Shown: piece by piece, positions 45,247 to 54,164 of the stretch | How positions within the stretch are numbered: position 1 is the stretch's first letter | Layout: every line of letters starts with the position of its first letter | Translations under genes and position numbers: made by a program | The notes under the pieces: model-generated | Databases searched by the model: none | What the model was told of the DNA's origin: nothing | What the model saw: only the letters and a program-made list of their open reading frames with translations | Assembly (NCBI GenBank): GCA_039029195.1 | Contig: JBCCGR010000014.1 | Coordinates: forward strand, 29,239 to 93,238 | From: JBCCGR01 sp039029195 | Lineage (GTDB): Bacteria > Pseudomonadota > Alphaproteobacteria > Rhizobiales > Rhizobiaceae | Direction of reading: 5' to 3' | Length of the DNA: 64,000 nt

Positions 45247-46809
45247 TTAAGCCGGTCGCATGCTCTCTCTTGGCAGCTTGATATTGAAACTATCCCTCAG
45301 TTCACGGTCAGTCGCTTCGTCAATGTGATCGGGAAACACGCTCGACAACAGGCGCTGCTTTTCCGCGATGGCCTTTGCCACCAGGTCGGGCTTTCCGATT
45401 TCTGCCCACTCCTTCGGGCTCAACCGATCTGAAATCGATGGGTAGACATATTCAGTCTGCATCAATCTGAGCGTCTGATCATGGCCTAGATAGTGACCAG
45501 GCCCACCCATGCACACATCCCGCATGGTCTCGATCGAGAGGGATTTTTTGTTCACCTCAATACCACGCACACAGCGTAGAGCCTGACCGAGCAGATCATT
45601 GTCAAGGACAAGACTTTCGAGGCAAAATCCCATTAGTGATCCGTGCATTCCAGCGGATTCATACACGAGATTGAGTCCGGAAAGGCCCGCCATCACATTA
45701 GCCATACCCTTCTCGTAACCGGCCTGAAAATCCGGCATCTTGGAATCGCACATTCCGGCAGCGGAACCGCCCGGAAGATCGTAATATTGTGCCATCTGAG
45801 CGCACGCTGCGGCAAGCAGAGACTGTTCGCCAGAACCACCTGACATGGCGCCGGTTCGAAGGTCGGATACGAATGGCCAGGTGCCGAAGATGGCGGGATG
45901 TCCGGGAACAAGCGCGTTGACGTAAACCAGACCGGCCAAAACCTCCGCAACCGCCTGGACCACCGATCCGGCAACCGCTGCCGGAGATGTTGCGCCGGCC
46001 TGACCGGCCGAAAGAAGCAGCACCGGCATTCCGCCTTTTACGCATGCTTCGAGAACGTGGCAGGCATCTTCAGCGAACTTCAGCGGCGGAACAACAAAAC
46101 AGTTTGAGTTTGAGACAAAGGGGCGGGCCCGAAAGGCTTCTTCGCCACCAGCCACGCGATACATCATATCAAGTGCTGGTTTGACATATTCGCCGACGGT
46201 GAAGCTTGTTCCTATGTGTTTGGATGTCCCGCTTAAACAGGCGTAGAGCGTGTTGATGTCGAGATCAAACGGGTCTTCGAGATCGCGGGCCACCATTGGT
46301 CGCTGGAAGAAGTGGATATTGTCGAGGGATTCCACCATTCGAGCAGCATCGTAAATATCCTGAAGGCGGCTTTCGCGATATTCGCGTTTTTCAACGTCCA
46401 CCAGGTGAACCGCGGCACCAGCGGTTCCGTAGTGTACTTTCTTCAGTTCCGGTTTCAGATCGTGCTTGGGATTGCGAGCATGCAAAGTGAAGTTCCGCGC
46501 GGCACCAGCAATTGTGTCTTTCACCAGCTGTCGCGGGAACCGGAGCCTGCCATCGTCTCCATGAACAGCGCCAATGCGCGTGCACACCTCTATGCAGCTT
46601 GGAATTGCCTGCGCCAAACCAATGTCCTCGAGAACAGTCAGGACAGCATCGTTGATTTGCTCAATGTCCGAAGCAGAGAGCGGTTTATAGGTACCGCCCT
46701 CCATGCCTTTCCAGATTGGCATGATGTCTTCCGTCAGCGGCGCTGCCCGAAGGGTTCGCCTTGCTTCGCGTCCGCCTGCCCGACGGCTTCTTGCTGCAGG
46801 TTCGCTCAT
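45247..46809 (-). CDS. MttB-family (non-pyrrolysine) methylamine/betaine methyltransferase, copy 2
   Basis: 520 residues, a second MttB-superfamily protein, clearly homologous along its length to the 839-2365 product. HYGTAGAAVHLVDVEKREYRESRLQDI matches the corresponding block of copy 1. Around the catalytic site the sequence reads AAGMCDSKMPDFQAGYEK, placing Met353 where archaeal MttB has pyrrolysine. The first 25 residues are Arg-rich, as in copy 1. GGGAGG, about 6 bp upstream, supports ATG 46809. It is the last gene of the methylated-compound operon, 39 bp after the PEP-mutase-family gene. No corrinoid protein gene is visible, so the methyl acceptor is unknown. Confidence 0.85.
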   Translation of the reverse strand: MSEPAARSRRAGGREARRTLRAAPLTEDIMPIWKGMEGGTYKPLSASDIEQINDAVLTVLEDIGLAQAIPSCIEVCTRIGAVHGDDGRLRFPRQLVKDTIAGAARNFTLHARNPKHDLKPELKKVHYGTAGAAVHLVDVEKREYRESRLQDIYDAARMVESLDNIHFFQRPMVARDLEDPFDLDINTLYACLSGTSKHIGTSFTVGEYVKPALDMMYRVAGGEEAFRARPFVSNSNCFVVPPLKFAEDACHVLEACVKGGMPVLLLSAGQAGATSPAAVAGSVVQAVAEVLAGLVYVNALVPGHPAIFGTWPFVSDLRTGAMSGGSGEQSLLAAACAQMAQYYDLPGGSAAGMCDSKMPDFQAGYEKGMANVMAGLSGLNLVYESAGMHGSLMGFCLESLVLDNDLLGQALRCVRGIEVNKKSLSIETMRDVCMGGPGHYLGHDQTLRLMQTEYVYPSISDRLSPKEWAEIGKPDLVAKAIAEKQRLLSSVFPDHIDEATDRELRDSFNIKLPRESMRPA

Positions 46810-46848
46810 AATATCCTCCCGATATGAGTGAACTTGGTCTTGCGACCG

Positions 46849-47685
46849 TTATTCTTTTGTCATGCCCGCTTCCATGAGCGCATCGAGTTTCCAGCTCGAT
46901 ATTGAGCTTTTCAGGGGTGTGAAATTTCCGTCATTCAGCATTGATTTGACCGCATCGTGCATCGCGCGATTGGCTGTGCTTGCGATTGAAGATCCCAGGC
47001 TGATGCGGCGTGCTCCGGCTGCTGCCAGTTCCTCATGCGAGTGATCAAGCAAGGATCCCGCAGCAAGGCAGTTCACCGGAATATTGACCGCATCACACAA
47101 CGCCTTCAGATCTTCTATTGATGGCGGAATTGGCAAGTAGACCACATCCGCGCCTGCTTCTTCGAAGGCCTGGCAGCGTTTGATGGCTTCAACCATGTCG
47201 TAGTGTCCGAGCATGACCCCGTCGGCACGGGCGGTGAATACGAAGCCGTTTGACAGACCTTTCGCAGCGGCCGCGCCAGCTTTCACCCGTTCGACAGCAA
47301 GATCGAAATCATAGCTGCCCACGGGATCTGCCATATTCGTGTCTTCAATCGAGCAGCCCGAAAGGCCCGCTTCAGATGCAAGTCGTATGGTTTCGGACAC
47401 TCTATCAGGGTCGTCGCCATAGCCGTTTTCAAGATCGCCATTCACGGGAAGCGATGTGGCGCTCACAATTTCAGAGGCATGGACAAGGGCCTCTTCCCGG
47501 GAGACGTGGCCCATATCGCATTTCCCTATGTGGAAAGCATGCCCGGCAGAAGTGGTTGCCAGGGCTTTTGCGCCAAGTCCAGCCATGAGTTTCGCGCTAC
47601 CAACGCTCCAGGGGTTGGGCATGATGAAACAGCCCGACCCATGGAGATCTCTGAATGTGGTGTTGCGCTGAGCCTGACTAACCAT
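46849..47685 (-). CDS. Isocitrate lyase/PEP mutase family enzyme
   Basis: 278 residues of the PEP mutase/2-methylisocitrate lyase superfamily (alpha/beta barrel, Mg-dependent C-C or P-C chemistry on alpha-hydroxy or keto acids). The start FIMPNPWSVGSAKLMAGLGAKALATTSAG matches the family, followed by the metal-binding NGDLENGYGDDPDRVSETIRLA and SIEDTN. The later FTARADGVMLGHYDMVEAIKR block is typical too. The catalytic loop with KxCGH of isocitrate lyases is not present; this resembles the broad 'carboxyvinyl-carboxyphosphonate phosphorylmutase-like' group of unsettled activity. It lies 12 bp after the FAD/GcvT gene, so it probably acts on the same compound's carbon skeleton. Confidence 0.83.
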   Translation of the reverse strand: MVSQAQRNTTFRDLHGSGCFIMPNPWSVGSAKLMAGLGAKALATTSAGHAFHIGKCDMGHVSREEALVHASEIVSATSLPVNGDLENGYGDDPDRVSETIRLASEAGLSGCSIEDTNMADPVGSYDFDLAVERVKAGAAAAKGLSNGFVFTARADGVMLGHYDMVEAIKRCQAFEEAGADVVYLPIPPSIEDLKALCDAVNIPVNCLAAGSLLDHSHEELAAAGARRISLGSSIASTANRAMHDAVKSMLNDGNFTPLKSSISSWKLDALMEAGMTKE

Positions 47686-47697
47686 TTCGGCCTTCTT

Positions 47698-50151
47698 CTA
47701 AGCTTTGACCCGTTCAGACTTGGGATCGTAAATGGGTCGCAGGCTTGCCTCGGCCGCAATTCGGGCGCCCGCGACTTCAATTTCAAAAGAGGAACTCAGG
47801 AGCTGATCCGGAGTTTCTCCGGGGCAGGGCACGTAGCCCATGCCGATCGCCGCACCCAATGTGTGACCGTAATTCCCCGATGTAAGGTAGCCCATAATTT
47901 TCCCGTCCCGGATGACCGGCTCATTGTGGTAAAGCAACGGTTCAGCTTCCTTGAGTTTGAATTGGACCATGCGGGTCTGAAGACCGGTTTCCCGTTTTTT
48001 CAGCACAGCGTCCCGGCCAATATAATCGGTCTTGTTCTTCCCCAATGCAAAACCAAGTCCGGCCTCCAGTACATGGTCCTCTTCTGAAATATCGTGGCCG
48101 AAATGGCGGAAAGCCTTCTCGATCCGACAGGAATCCATCATGTGCATGCCGCACAGTTTCAGATCCATGTCCTGACCGGCTTCCCAAATGGTTTCAAACA
48201 CATGGGCGGCCATGTCTGAGGGGATATAAATCTCCCAACCGAGCTCACCCACATAGGAAACACGGTGTGCACGCGCCAGTCCCATGCCAATTTCAATGTC
48301 GTGGGCGTGCCCAAAAGGATGATTTTCATTGGACCAATCGTGTGGCGATACCTTTTGTAAAAGGTCGCGGGATTTTGGTCCCATGATGGCCAGCACGCCT
48401 TCTCCTGATGTCACGTCGGTGACGACCAAATTGTGGTTTCTCCTGTGGCGGGCAAGCCAGCTCATTTCGCGAATCATCGTCGCGGCTGGTGTTATGATTA
48501 GGTAGAGTGTTTCGGAAATGCGGGTGACGGTCACATCCGCTTCGATGCCGGCGCGGTCGTTCAGAAACTGCGTGTAGACAATGCGACCGGCATCCACGGA
48601 CATGTCCGCTCCACAAACATGATTGAGGAAGCTCTCCGCATCCGGGCCTTCAACTCTGATTTTTCCAAATGAGGACATATCATAGAGCCCGACATTTTCG
48701 CGGATCGCGGTATGTTCGCGCTCTGAGTTTTCGAACCAGTTCTGGCGCTTCCAGGAATATTTGTATTCCGCCTCCTGTCCGGCGTCCGCGAACCAGTTTG
48801 CCCGTTCCCAGCCTGCCGTCTCGCCAAACACAGCACCCTTTGCCTTCAAATGTTCATGGAAGGGTGAGCGGCGAACACCGCGCGCGGTTGCCTTTTGCCG
48901 GAATGGGAAGTGATCCGCATAAAGAAGCCCAAGGGTCTCCTTCGAGCGCTCGAACAAGAAGGTTTTGTTGCCCATGAACGGCTGCATGCGGCGAATGTCG
49001 ACGTCCGACAAATCAAACGGCGGATAGCCGTGCTCCATCCAGTGTGCTAGTGCCATGCCTGCACCGCCGGAAGACTGGATGCCGATGGAGTTGAACCCGG
49101 CGCAGACGAAATAGTTCCGGACTTCCGGAGATTCTCCAAGATGATAGGCATCATCTGGTGTAAAGCTTTCCGGTCCGTTGAAGAAGGTGTGAATGCCAGC
49201 TTCAGCCAAAGCCGGGAAGCGATTGACGGCCTGTTCCAGAATGGGCTCGAAGTGATCGAAATCCTCCGGGAGCTGGTCGAAGCAGAAATCTTCCGGAATT
49301 CCGTCCATGGCCCACGGTTTGGAATGTGGTTCAAAAGCGCCGAGCAGGATTTTCCCGGCATCTTCCTTGTAGTAGGCGCATTCGTCGGGCACCCGAAGCA
49401 CCGGAAGATGGCCCAAACCGGCCAATGGTTCTGTCACGATGTAGAAATGTTCGCAGGCGTGCAGAGGAATGTTTACGCTGATCTGGCGACCCAGTTCGTG
49501 CCCCCACATTCCGCCGCAATTGACCACATAGTCCGCGGTGATCGAGCCGGTTTGTTCCGATCCGTCTCGCTTCCACGACACACCGGTTACACGACCATTG
49601 GAGACGTGTGTTTGTGTGACGGCAACACCTTCCAGAACGGTTGCACCCATCTGACGGGCACCCTTAGCCATCGCCAAAGCGATGTTAGCAGGGTCAGCCT
49701 GACCGTCACCGGGTAGCCAAACGCCGCCCGCCACATCTTCGGTGTTGAGATGGGGATAGCGGTCCTTGATCTCAGCGGTTGAAATCTCCTCAACATCCAC
49801 ATCAAAAGCACGGGCCATTGATGCCTGTCGTTGAAGTTCTTCCAAGCGTTCTGCTGTCAGGGCGACGGAAATTGAACCGCATTGACGCATGCCGGTGGCA
49901 ACGCCGGTCTCTGCTTCGAGATTGAGGTACAGATCTTTTGAGTATCGCGCCAAGCGCGTCATGTTTTTTGTTGCACGAAGCTGACCAATCAGGCCGGCAG
50001 CGTGCCAGGTCGTGCCAGAGGTTAGCTGTTTGCGCTCCAGCAAAACCACATCTTTCCAGCCTTGTTTGGCCAGATGGTAAGCGACGGAGCAACCTGCCAC
50101 GCCGCCGCCGATCACTACAGCGCGGGATTGTGTCGGAACCGGTTTGCTCAT
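47698..50151 (-). CDS. FAD-dependent oxidoreductase with C-terminal GcvT domain, copy 2 (dimethylglycine/sarcosine dehydrogenase family)
   Basis: 817 residues. The FAD domain opens with AVVIGGGVAGCSVAYHL (11-27) and SGTTWHAAG, where His50 aligns with the covalent-FAD histidine of dimethylglycine dehydrogenases. A middle FAO_M-like stretch follows, and the GcvT domain starts near ENVGLYDMSSFGKIRVEGP. The N-terminal half resembles mammalian DMGDH/SARDH more closely than copy 1 does (WLPGDGQADPANIALAMAKGA). It should oxidatively demethylate an N-methyl amino compound, passing the carbon to tetrahydrofolate. The start overlaps the homocysteine methyltransferase stop by 4 bp. Confidence 0.87.
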   Translation of the reverse strand: MSKPVPTQSRAVVIGGGVAGCSVAYHLAKQGWKDVVLLERKQLTSGTTWHAAGLIGQLRATKNMTRLARYSKDLYLNLEAETGVATGMRQCGSISVALTAERLEELQRQASMARAFDVDVEEISTAEIKDRYPHLNTEDVAGGVWLPGDGQADPANIALAMAKGARQMGATVLEGVAVTQTHVSNGRVTGVSWKRDGSEQTGSITADYVVNCGGMWGHELGRQISVNIPLHACEHFYIVTEPLAGLGHLPVLRVPDECAYYKEDAGKILLGAFEPHSKPWAMDGIPEDFCFDQLPEDFDHFEPILEQAVNRFPALAEAGIHTFFNGPESFTPDDAYHLGESPEVRNYFVCAGFNSIGIQSSGGAGMALAHWMEHGYPPFDLSDVDIRRMQPFMGNKTFLFERSKETLGLLYADHFPFRQKATARGVRRSPFHEHLKAKGAVFGETAGWERANWFADAGQEAEYKYSWKRQNWFENSEREHTAIRENVGLYDMSSFGKIRVEGPDAESFLNHVCGADMSVDAGRIVYTQFLNDRAGIEADVTVTRISETLYLIITPAATMIREMSWLARHRRNHNLVVTDVTSGEGVLAIMGPKSRDLLQKVSPHDWSNENHPFGHAHDIEIGMGLARAHRVSYVGELGWEIYIPSDMAAHVFETIWEAGQDMDLKLCGMHMMDSCRIEKAFRHFGHDISEEDHVLEAGLGFALGKNKTDYIGRDAVLKKRETGLQTRMVQFKLKEAEPLLYHNEPVIRDGKIMGYLTSGNYGHTLGAAIGMGYVPCPGETPDQLLSSSFEIEVAGARIAAEASLRPIYDPKSERVKA

Positions 50152-51059
50152 CGACTTGCTCCCGCGGTTTTCTGGTTGTTCATGGCTCGGCGGCTTTGAA
50201 TTTCGGCGATGTGTGCCGGCCCCACCTCACAACACCCCCCGACAATTGAGGCACCGGCGGCAACCCAATCATCGCAGAAATTGGCGTATGTCTTTGGACC
50301 AAGGTCTGTTCTGGACGTGAGCAGATCGACGGTCGCCCCCGGGCGTCGGAAGTCGGATGCAATTTCGGTGAATCCATTGGCATACCCGCCAAATGGAACC
50401 CCGAATCTGCTTAGATGCTTCAGGCCGGTGGTCACCGCTTCCGGGATTGAACAATTGATCAGAATTGCATCGGGTCGATGCCGGGTGATGATCGGTTCGA
50501 GCGCTGAAAGTGGTTCGCCGGAGCGCAAGTGACTTCCATCCTTGTCATCAACCGAGATACCCAACCAGACCGGTTTACTTCCGGATTTGGCACCCATCAG
50601 GGCGCCATCCGCTTGGTCGACGGAGCACATGGTTTCGAGCAAAACTATATCCACATACGGCTCGTGCAATCGCACCATGTTGGCATAATATTCGGCTGCG
50701 ATCTCAGGCTCAGGTGCAAGATCAGGACGGTAGGACATGCCGAGCGGGCCGAGCGATCCTGCGATCTTTCCGTCCTTAGATGTGGCATCCCTTGCTTCAA
50801 CGGCGATCCGGCAGGCTGTCTCATGTAGCTCCTCATACCGGTCTTCTATGTCTATTATCTGCAGTCGATCCGGGTGAATGGCATATGTGTTTGTTGTGAC
50901 GACATCAGCACCAACGCCAAAATATTCTTCGTGGACCTCACGAAGGATGTGAGGCTCCTCCATCATCACATAGGTGCCCCAGAGAGAGTGCGGTGGATGG
51001 GCTGAGCGGGAAACGAGTTCCTGTCCCAGTCCTCCGTCGAGCAATGTGATGGCTGTCAT
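50148..51059 (-). CDS. Homocysteine S-methyltransferase family protein
   Basis: 303 residues of the Pfam S-methyl_trans family (BHMT, MmuM, MetH N-domain). LLDGGLGQELVSRS opens the barrel, VVTTNTYAIHPDRL follows, and the zinc ligands are the Cys in ILINCSIPEAVT and the pair in VGGCCEVGPAHI near the C-terminus. These enzymes transfer a methyl from betaine or S-methylmethionine to homocysteine. Set between two FAD/GcvT demethylases with 4-bp overlaps on both sides, it most likely makes the first demethylation of a quaternary amine or sulfonium compound, but the donor is inferred from context only. Confidence 0.88.
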   Translation of the reverse strand: MTAITLLDGGLGQELVSRSAHPPHSLWGTYVMMEEPHILREVHEEYFGVGADVVTTNTYAIHPDRLQIIDIEDRYEELHETACRIAVEARDATSKDGKIAGSLGPLGMSYRPDLAPEPEIAAEYYANMVRLHEPYVDIVLLETMCSVDQADGALMGAKSGSKPVWLGISVDDKDGSHLRSGEPLSALEPIITRHRPDAILINCSIPEAVTTGLKHLSRFGVPFGGYANGFTEIASDFRRPGATVDLLTSRTDLGPKTYANFCDDWVAAGASIVGGCCEVGPAHIAEIQSRRAMNNQKTAGASR

Positions 51060-53515
51060 GCCCGCAGCCTTTCATTGGTAGGGTCCCACAATGGCTGATC
51101 CGCCTGGACTGTTGCCTTGCAGCGTTTGCCGAAGATCTCAACCTCAATTTCGGTTCCAGGTTCTGTCAGTTCAGATTTCAGCATGCCAAGGGCAATAGAC
51201 TTGTCGACGCGATGGCCCCATCCGCCCGACGTGGTTTCGCCGACCACTTCATCATTGTGCCAAAGGGTCGACATGTAAGGCGCATCGCAATCCTCAGCAT
51301 CAACGACCAACGTCACGAAACGCCGGGCAACACCCTGCTGCCTTTCGTTCTGGATTGCGGCCTTGCCAACGAAGTCGGGCTTGTCGAGCTTCACAAACCG
51401 GTCGAGCCCACCCTGAAGGATTGTGTAGTCTGTCGACAGATCACCCTTCCAGGCACGATAGCCTTTTTCGAGACGCAGGGAATTGAGCGCATACATGCCA
51501 AACGGCTTCAATCCGTGCTTCTCACCAGCACTCAAGACGGCCTCGTAAATCTCTTTCGTATCACTGATCTGGGAGTGGATTTCCCACCCCAGTTCACCGG
51601 CGAAGGATACGCGAACGAGTTGACAGTGCTTGCCGGCAATCTGTGTTGTCTGGTGCGTCAGCCAACCCTTATCGAGATCAGCATCACAAACATCAGCAAA
51701 AATTGCACGGGATGCCGGGCCGGAGACAATTTGACAGGAGAAATTGTCGGTGACGTTTTCCAGCTCGAATGCGCAGTTCGCTGGACGGTGAGCGAGTAGC
51801 CATTCGAGATCGTGCCATTCAGCTGTCGCGGCCGTAATGAGGAAGAAGAAATCCTCATCAAGCGCCATGATCGACATCTCGGTAACAATGCGACCCTTGT
51901 CATCGGAGAAATAGCCAAGTCCGATGCGGCCCGGTTTTGGCACGATACCGGTGATCAGGCTCGAGAGCCATTCCCGGGCTCCATCACCTTTCAAACGATA
52001 TCTGGAGAAACCGGGCAGATCGAGAATGCCTGCTGTGTCACGTACGGCGTGGCACTCTTCACGAATGCGATCAAACCAAGGTCCCTTTCGTGCCCATGTC
52101 TGGGTGGCTTCTTCGGATGTGTCATCGCCTTCTTTCACGTACCAGTTGGCGCGCTCCCAGCCATTATAAGCGCCCATCTGGCCGCCCATTGCCAGCACAT
52201 TGTCGTGGACCGGCGAGAGCTTCTTGTCGCGACCATCCGGCCATTCGTGGTGCGGGAAGTGCATGGCATATTCATGCCCATAAACTTCCATGCCTTTCTT
52301 GACGCAGTAGTCGTGATCGCAGAATCCGGTGAACCGGCGCGGGTCGCAAGACCACATGTCCCACTCAGTGCCGCCTTCGGTGATCCATTCTGCCATGACC
52401 TTGCCGGCGCCGCCTGCCTGCGCGATGCCAAAGGTGAAGACGGCCGCTTCAAACGCGTTTGGTACACCCGGCATTGGGCCAATCAACGGATTCCCATCTG
52501 GAGAGTAGGGAATCGGGCCATTGATCACCTTGTTCACGCCCACTGAACCGAGCAGAGGAACCCGTGCCATCGCATCTTCCAGATACCATTCGAGGCGCTC
52601 TAGATCGTCGGGATAAAGCTGGAATGAGAAGTCCGCCGGCATCGGATCATCGGGCGTTGCCCAATGCGCACGGCAGTTTCGCTCATAGGGGCCGAGATTG
52701 AGACCAGTTTTTTCCTGACGCAAATAGTAAGAGGAATCCACGTCGCGCAGCAGGGGCAGCTTGTGACCGCTTTCAGCACTCCACGCTTCGATTTCCGGAA
52801 TCTCGTCGGTCAGCATGTATTGATGGCTCATCACCATCATGGGAACCGTGCGCCCACCAAAGGGCTTGAACCACTCTCCCACTTCCTGGGCACGATAACC
52901 TGCGGCATTGACCACATACTGGCAACGGATGTCACCTTTTTCGGTTTTCACCACCCACTCGCCTTTGTCTCGTTCAATGCCGGTGACCGGGCAAAAACGC
53001 TCAATTCTGTTTCCAAGATCCCGGGCGCCTTTCGCCAGCGCCTGAGTAAGCTGCGCCGGGTCAATGTCACCATCGCATGGATCGTAGAGACCGCCCTCGA
53101 GATCGTGGGTTTCAAGAAACGGATACCGGTCCTTCAGATCGGATACCGAGCACATTTCGATATCGATGCCCTGATAGCGTCCCATGCCACGCACGCGCTC
53201 GAACTCCTGCATCCGTTCAGCAGAATGAGCCAGCCGGATGGAGCCGGTGACGTGGTAGTTCATCGGGTAATCGACGGCTGCGCCCAGTTCCCGATAAAGC
53301 TCGGTTGAATAGCGCTGCATGTTCATGACCGACCAGGATGCCGAGAATGTCGGAACGTTGCCGGCCGCATGCCAGGTGGAACCGGATGTCAGCTCGTTTT
53401 TTTCAAGCAGCATACAATCAGTCCAACCGGCTTTCGCCAGATGATAAAGGCTCGACGCGCCGACAGCGCCACCTCCGATGATGACGACACGCGCCTGAGA
53501 AGGAAATTCAGCCAT
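51056..53515 (-). CDS. FAD-dependent oxidoreductase with C-terminal GcvT domain, copy 3 (dimethylglycine/sarcosine dehydrogenase family)
   Basis: 819 residues. RVVIIGGGAVGASSLYHLAK (9-28) binds the FAD ADP moiety and SGSTWHAAG holds His49 at the covalent-FAD position. The GcvT part begins around DTAGILDLPGFSRYRLKGDG. Motifs such as YDPCDGDIDPAQLTQALA and NGPIPYSPDGNPLIGPMPG are shared with copy 1 (DGDIDPAQLCQALA; NGPITYTPDGLPLVGKVPG), so copies 1 and 3 look closer to each other than to copy 2. It is the first enzyme gene after the regulator, 33 bp downstream of it. Confidence 0.87.
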   Translation of the reverse strand: MAEFPSQARVVIIGGGAVGASSLYHLAKAGWTDCMLLEKNELTSGSTWHAAGNVPTFSASWSVMNMQRYSTELYRELGAAVDYPMNYHVTGSIRLAHSAERMQEFERVRGMGRYQGIDIEMCSVSDLKDRYPFLETHDLEGGLYDPCDGDIDPAQLTQALAKGARDLGNRIERFCPVTGIERDKGEWVVKTEKGDIRCQYVVNAAGYRAQEVGEWFKPFGGRTVPMMVMSHQYMLTDEIPEIEAWSAESGHKLPLLRDVDSSYYLRQEKTGLNLGPYERNCRAHWATPDDPMPADFSFQLYPDDLERLEWYLEDAMARVPLLGSVGVNKVINGPIPYSPDGNPLIGPMPGVPNAFEAAVFTFGIAQAGGAGKVMAEWITEGGTEWDMWSCDPRRFTGFCDHDYCVKKGMEVYGHEYAMHFPHHEWPDGRDKKLSPVHDNVLAMGGQMGAYNGWERANWYVKEGDDTSEEATQTWARKGPWFDRIREECHAVRDTAGILDLPGFSRYRLKGDGAREWLSSLITGIVPKPGRIGLGYFSDDKGRIVTEMSIMALDEDFFFLITAATAEWHDLEWLLAHRPANCAFELENVTDNFSCQIVSGPASRAIFADVCDADLDKGWLTHQTTQIAGKHCQLVRVSFAGELGWEIHSQISDTKEIYEAVLSAGEKHGLKPFGMYALNSLRLEKGYRAWKGDLSTDYTILQGGLDRFVKLDKPDFVGKAAIQNERQQGVARRFVTLVVDAEDCDAPYMSTLWHNDEVVGETTSGGWGHRVDKSIALGMLKSELTEPGTEIEVEIFGKRCKATVQADQPLWDPTNERLRA

Positions 53516-53548
53516 GGATCATGTGCCTTTCTGATTTGCGGTCCGGTG

Positions 53549-54154
53549 TTAGTAAACCGGCGGGCTGACCACCCAGATGATGACTGTCTTGGTGGTGCCG
53601 GGATTTTTCCAGCGGTAGGGTTTGTGCTCAAAACGAAAGCTGTCGCCTTCCATGAGCGAGAATTTTCGGTCATCGATCCACAGGTCGAGCTGACCGGAGA
53701 CAAGATACCCCGCCTCTTCGGTTTCACGGAAAACCGGATCATTCATCTCCGCTCCGGGCTCAAAAACGGATCGAAACATTTCAAATCCGCCGCCAAGATC
53801 GGGTGACAGGAGCTCTTCGACGATACCGGACTCTTTGGTGCCGAGTTTGCGGCGCTTTCCAGATCGCACCACGTGACCCAGCTCGTTTTCATTCTCGTTG
53901 CCGGTCATGAAGAACCAGCTCATGGGCACGTCAAACGCTTTTGCAAGCGTGCGCATGTCGGAAATGGAGGGTGCGGAAATCCCCCGTTCCAGTTGGGACA
54001 GAAACCCTACAGATCGTCCGATTTTCAGCGCAAGTTCTTTCAGGGTCAAGCCATTGGATTTTCGCAATGCGCGCAAATCCTGCCCGAGCTGGCGGGCTAC
54101 ATTGTCGCTCAACTCATCCAGAAATTCGGTTGTTATGGGGTTTGGCTGAGCCAT
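53549..54154 (-). CDS. XRE-family transcriptional regulator with C-terminal cupin domain
   Basis: 201 residues. The N-terminal helix-turn-helix is GLTLKELALKIGRSVGFLSQLERGISAPSISDMRTLAKAF, and the C-terminal half is a cupin_2 barrel (ETEEAGYLVSGQLDLWIDDRKFSLMEGDSFRFEHKPYRWKN). Such regulators usually sense a small molecule in the cupin and control adjacent catabolic genes. It is the first gene of the six-gene operon, so it probably controls its own operon. ATG 54154 is supported by AGGAG about 7 bp upstream. A symmetric operator-like sequence lies immediately before it. Confidence 0.92.
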   Translation of the reverse strand: MAQPNPITTEFLDELSDNVARQLGQDLRALRKSNGLTLKELALKIGRSVGFLSQLERGISAPSISDMRTLAKAFDVPMSWFFMTGNENENELGHVVRSGKRRKLGTKESGIVEELLSPDLGGGFEMFRSVFEPGAEMNDPVFRETEEAGYLVSGQLDLWIDDRKFSLMEGDSFRFEHKPYRWKNPGTTKTVIIWVVSPPVY

Positions 54155-54164
54155 CAAATTCTCC

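Noticed and set aside
53861..53880. Other CACGTG cores (for example near 3999, 13420, 53871, 54821 and 55791) as parS sites
   Set aside because: The flanks do not match TGTTTCACGTGAAACA; only the three sites at 32118, 32167 and 34198 do.
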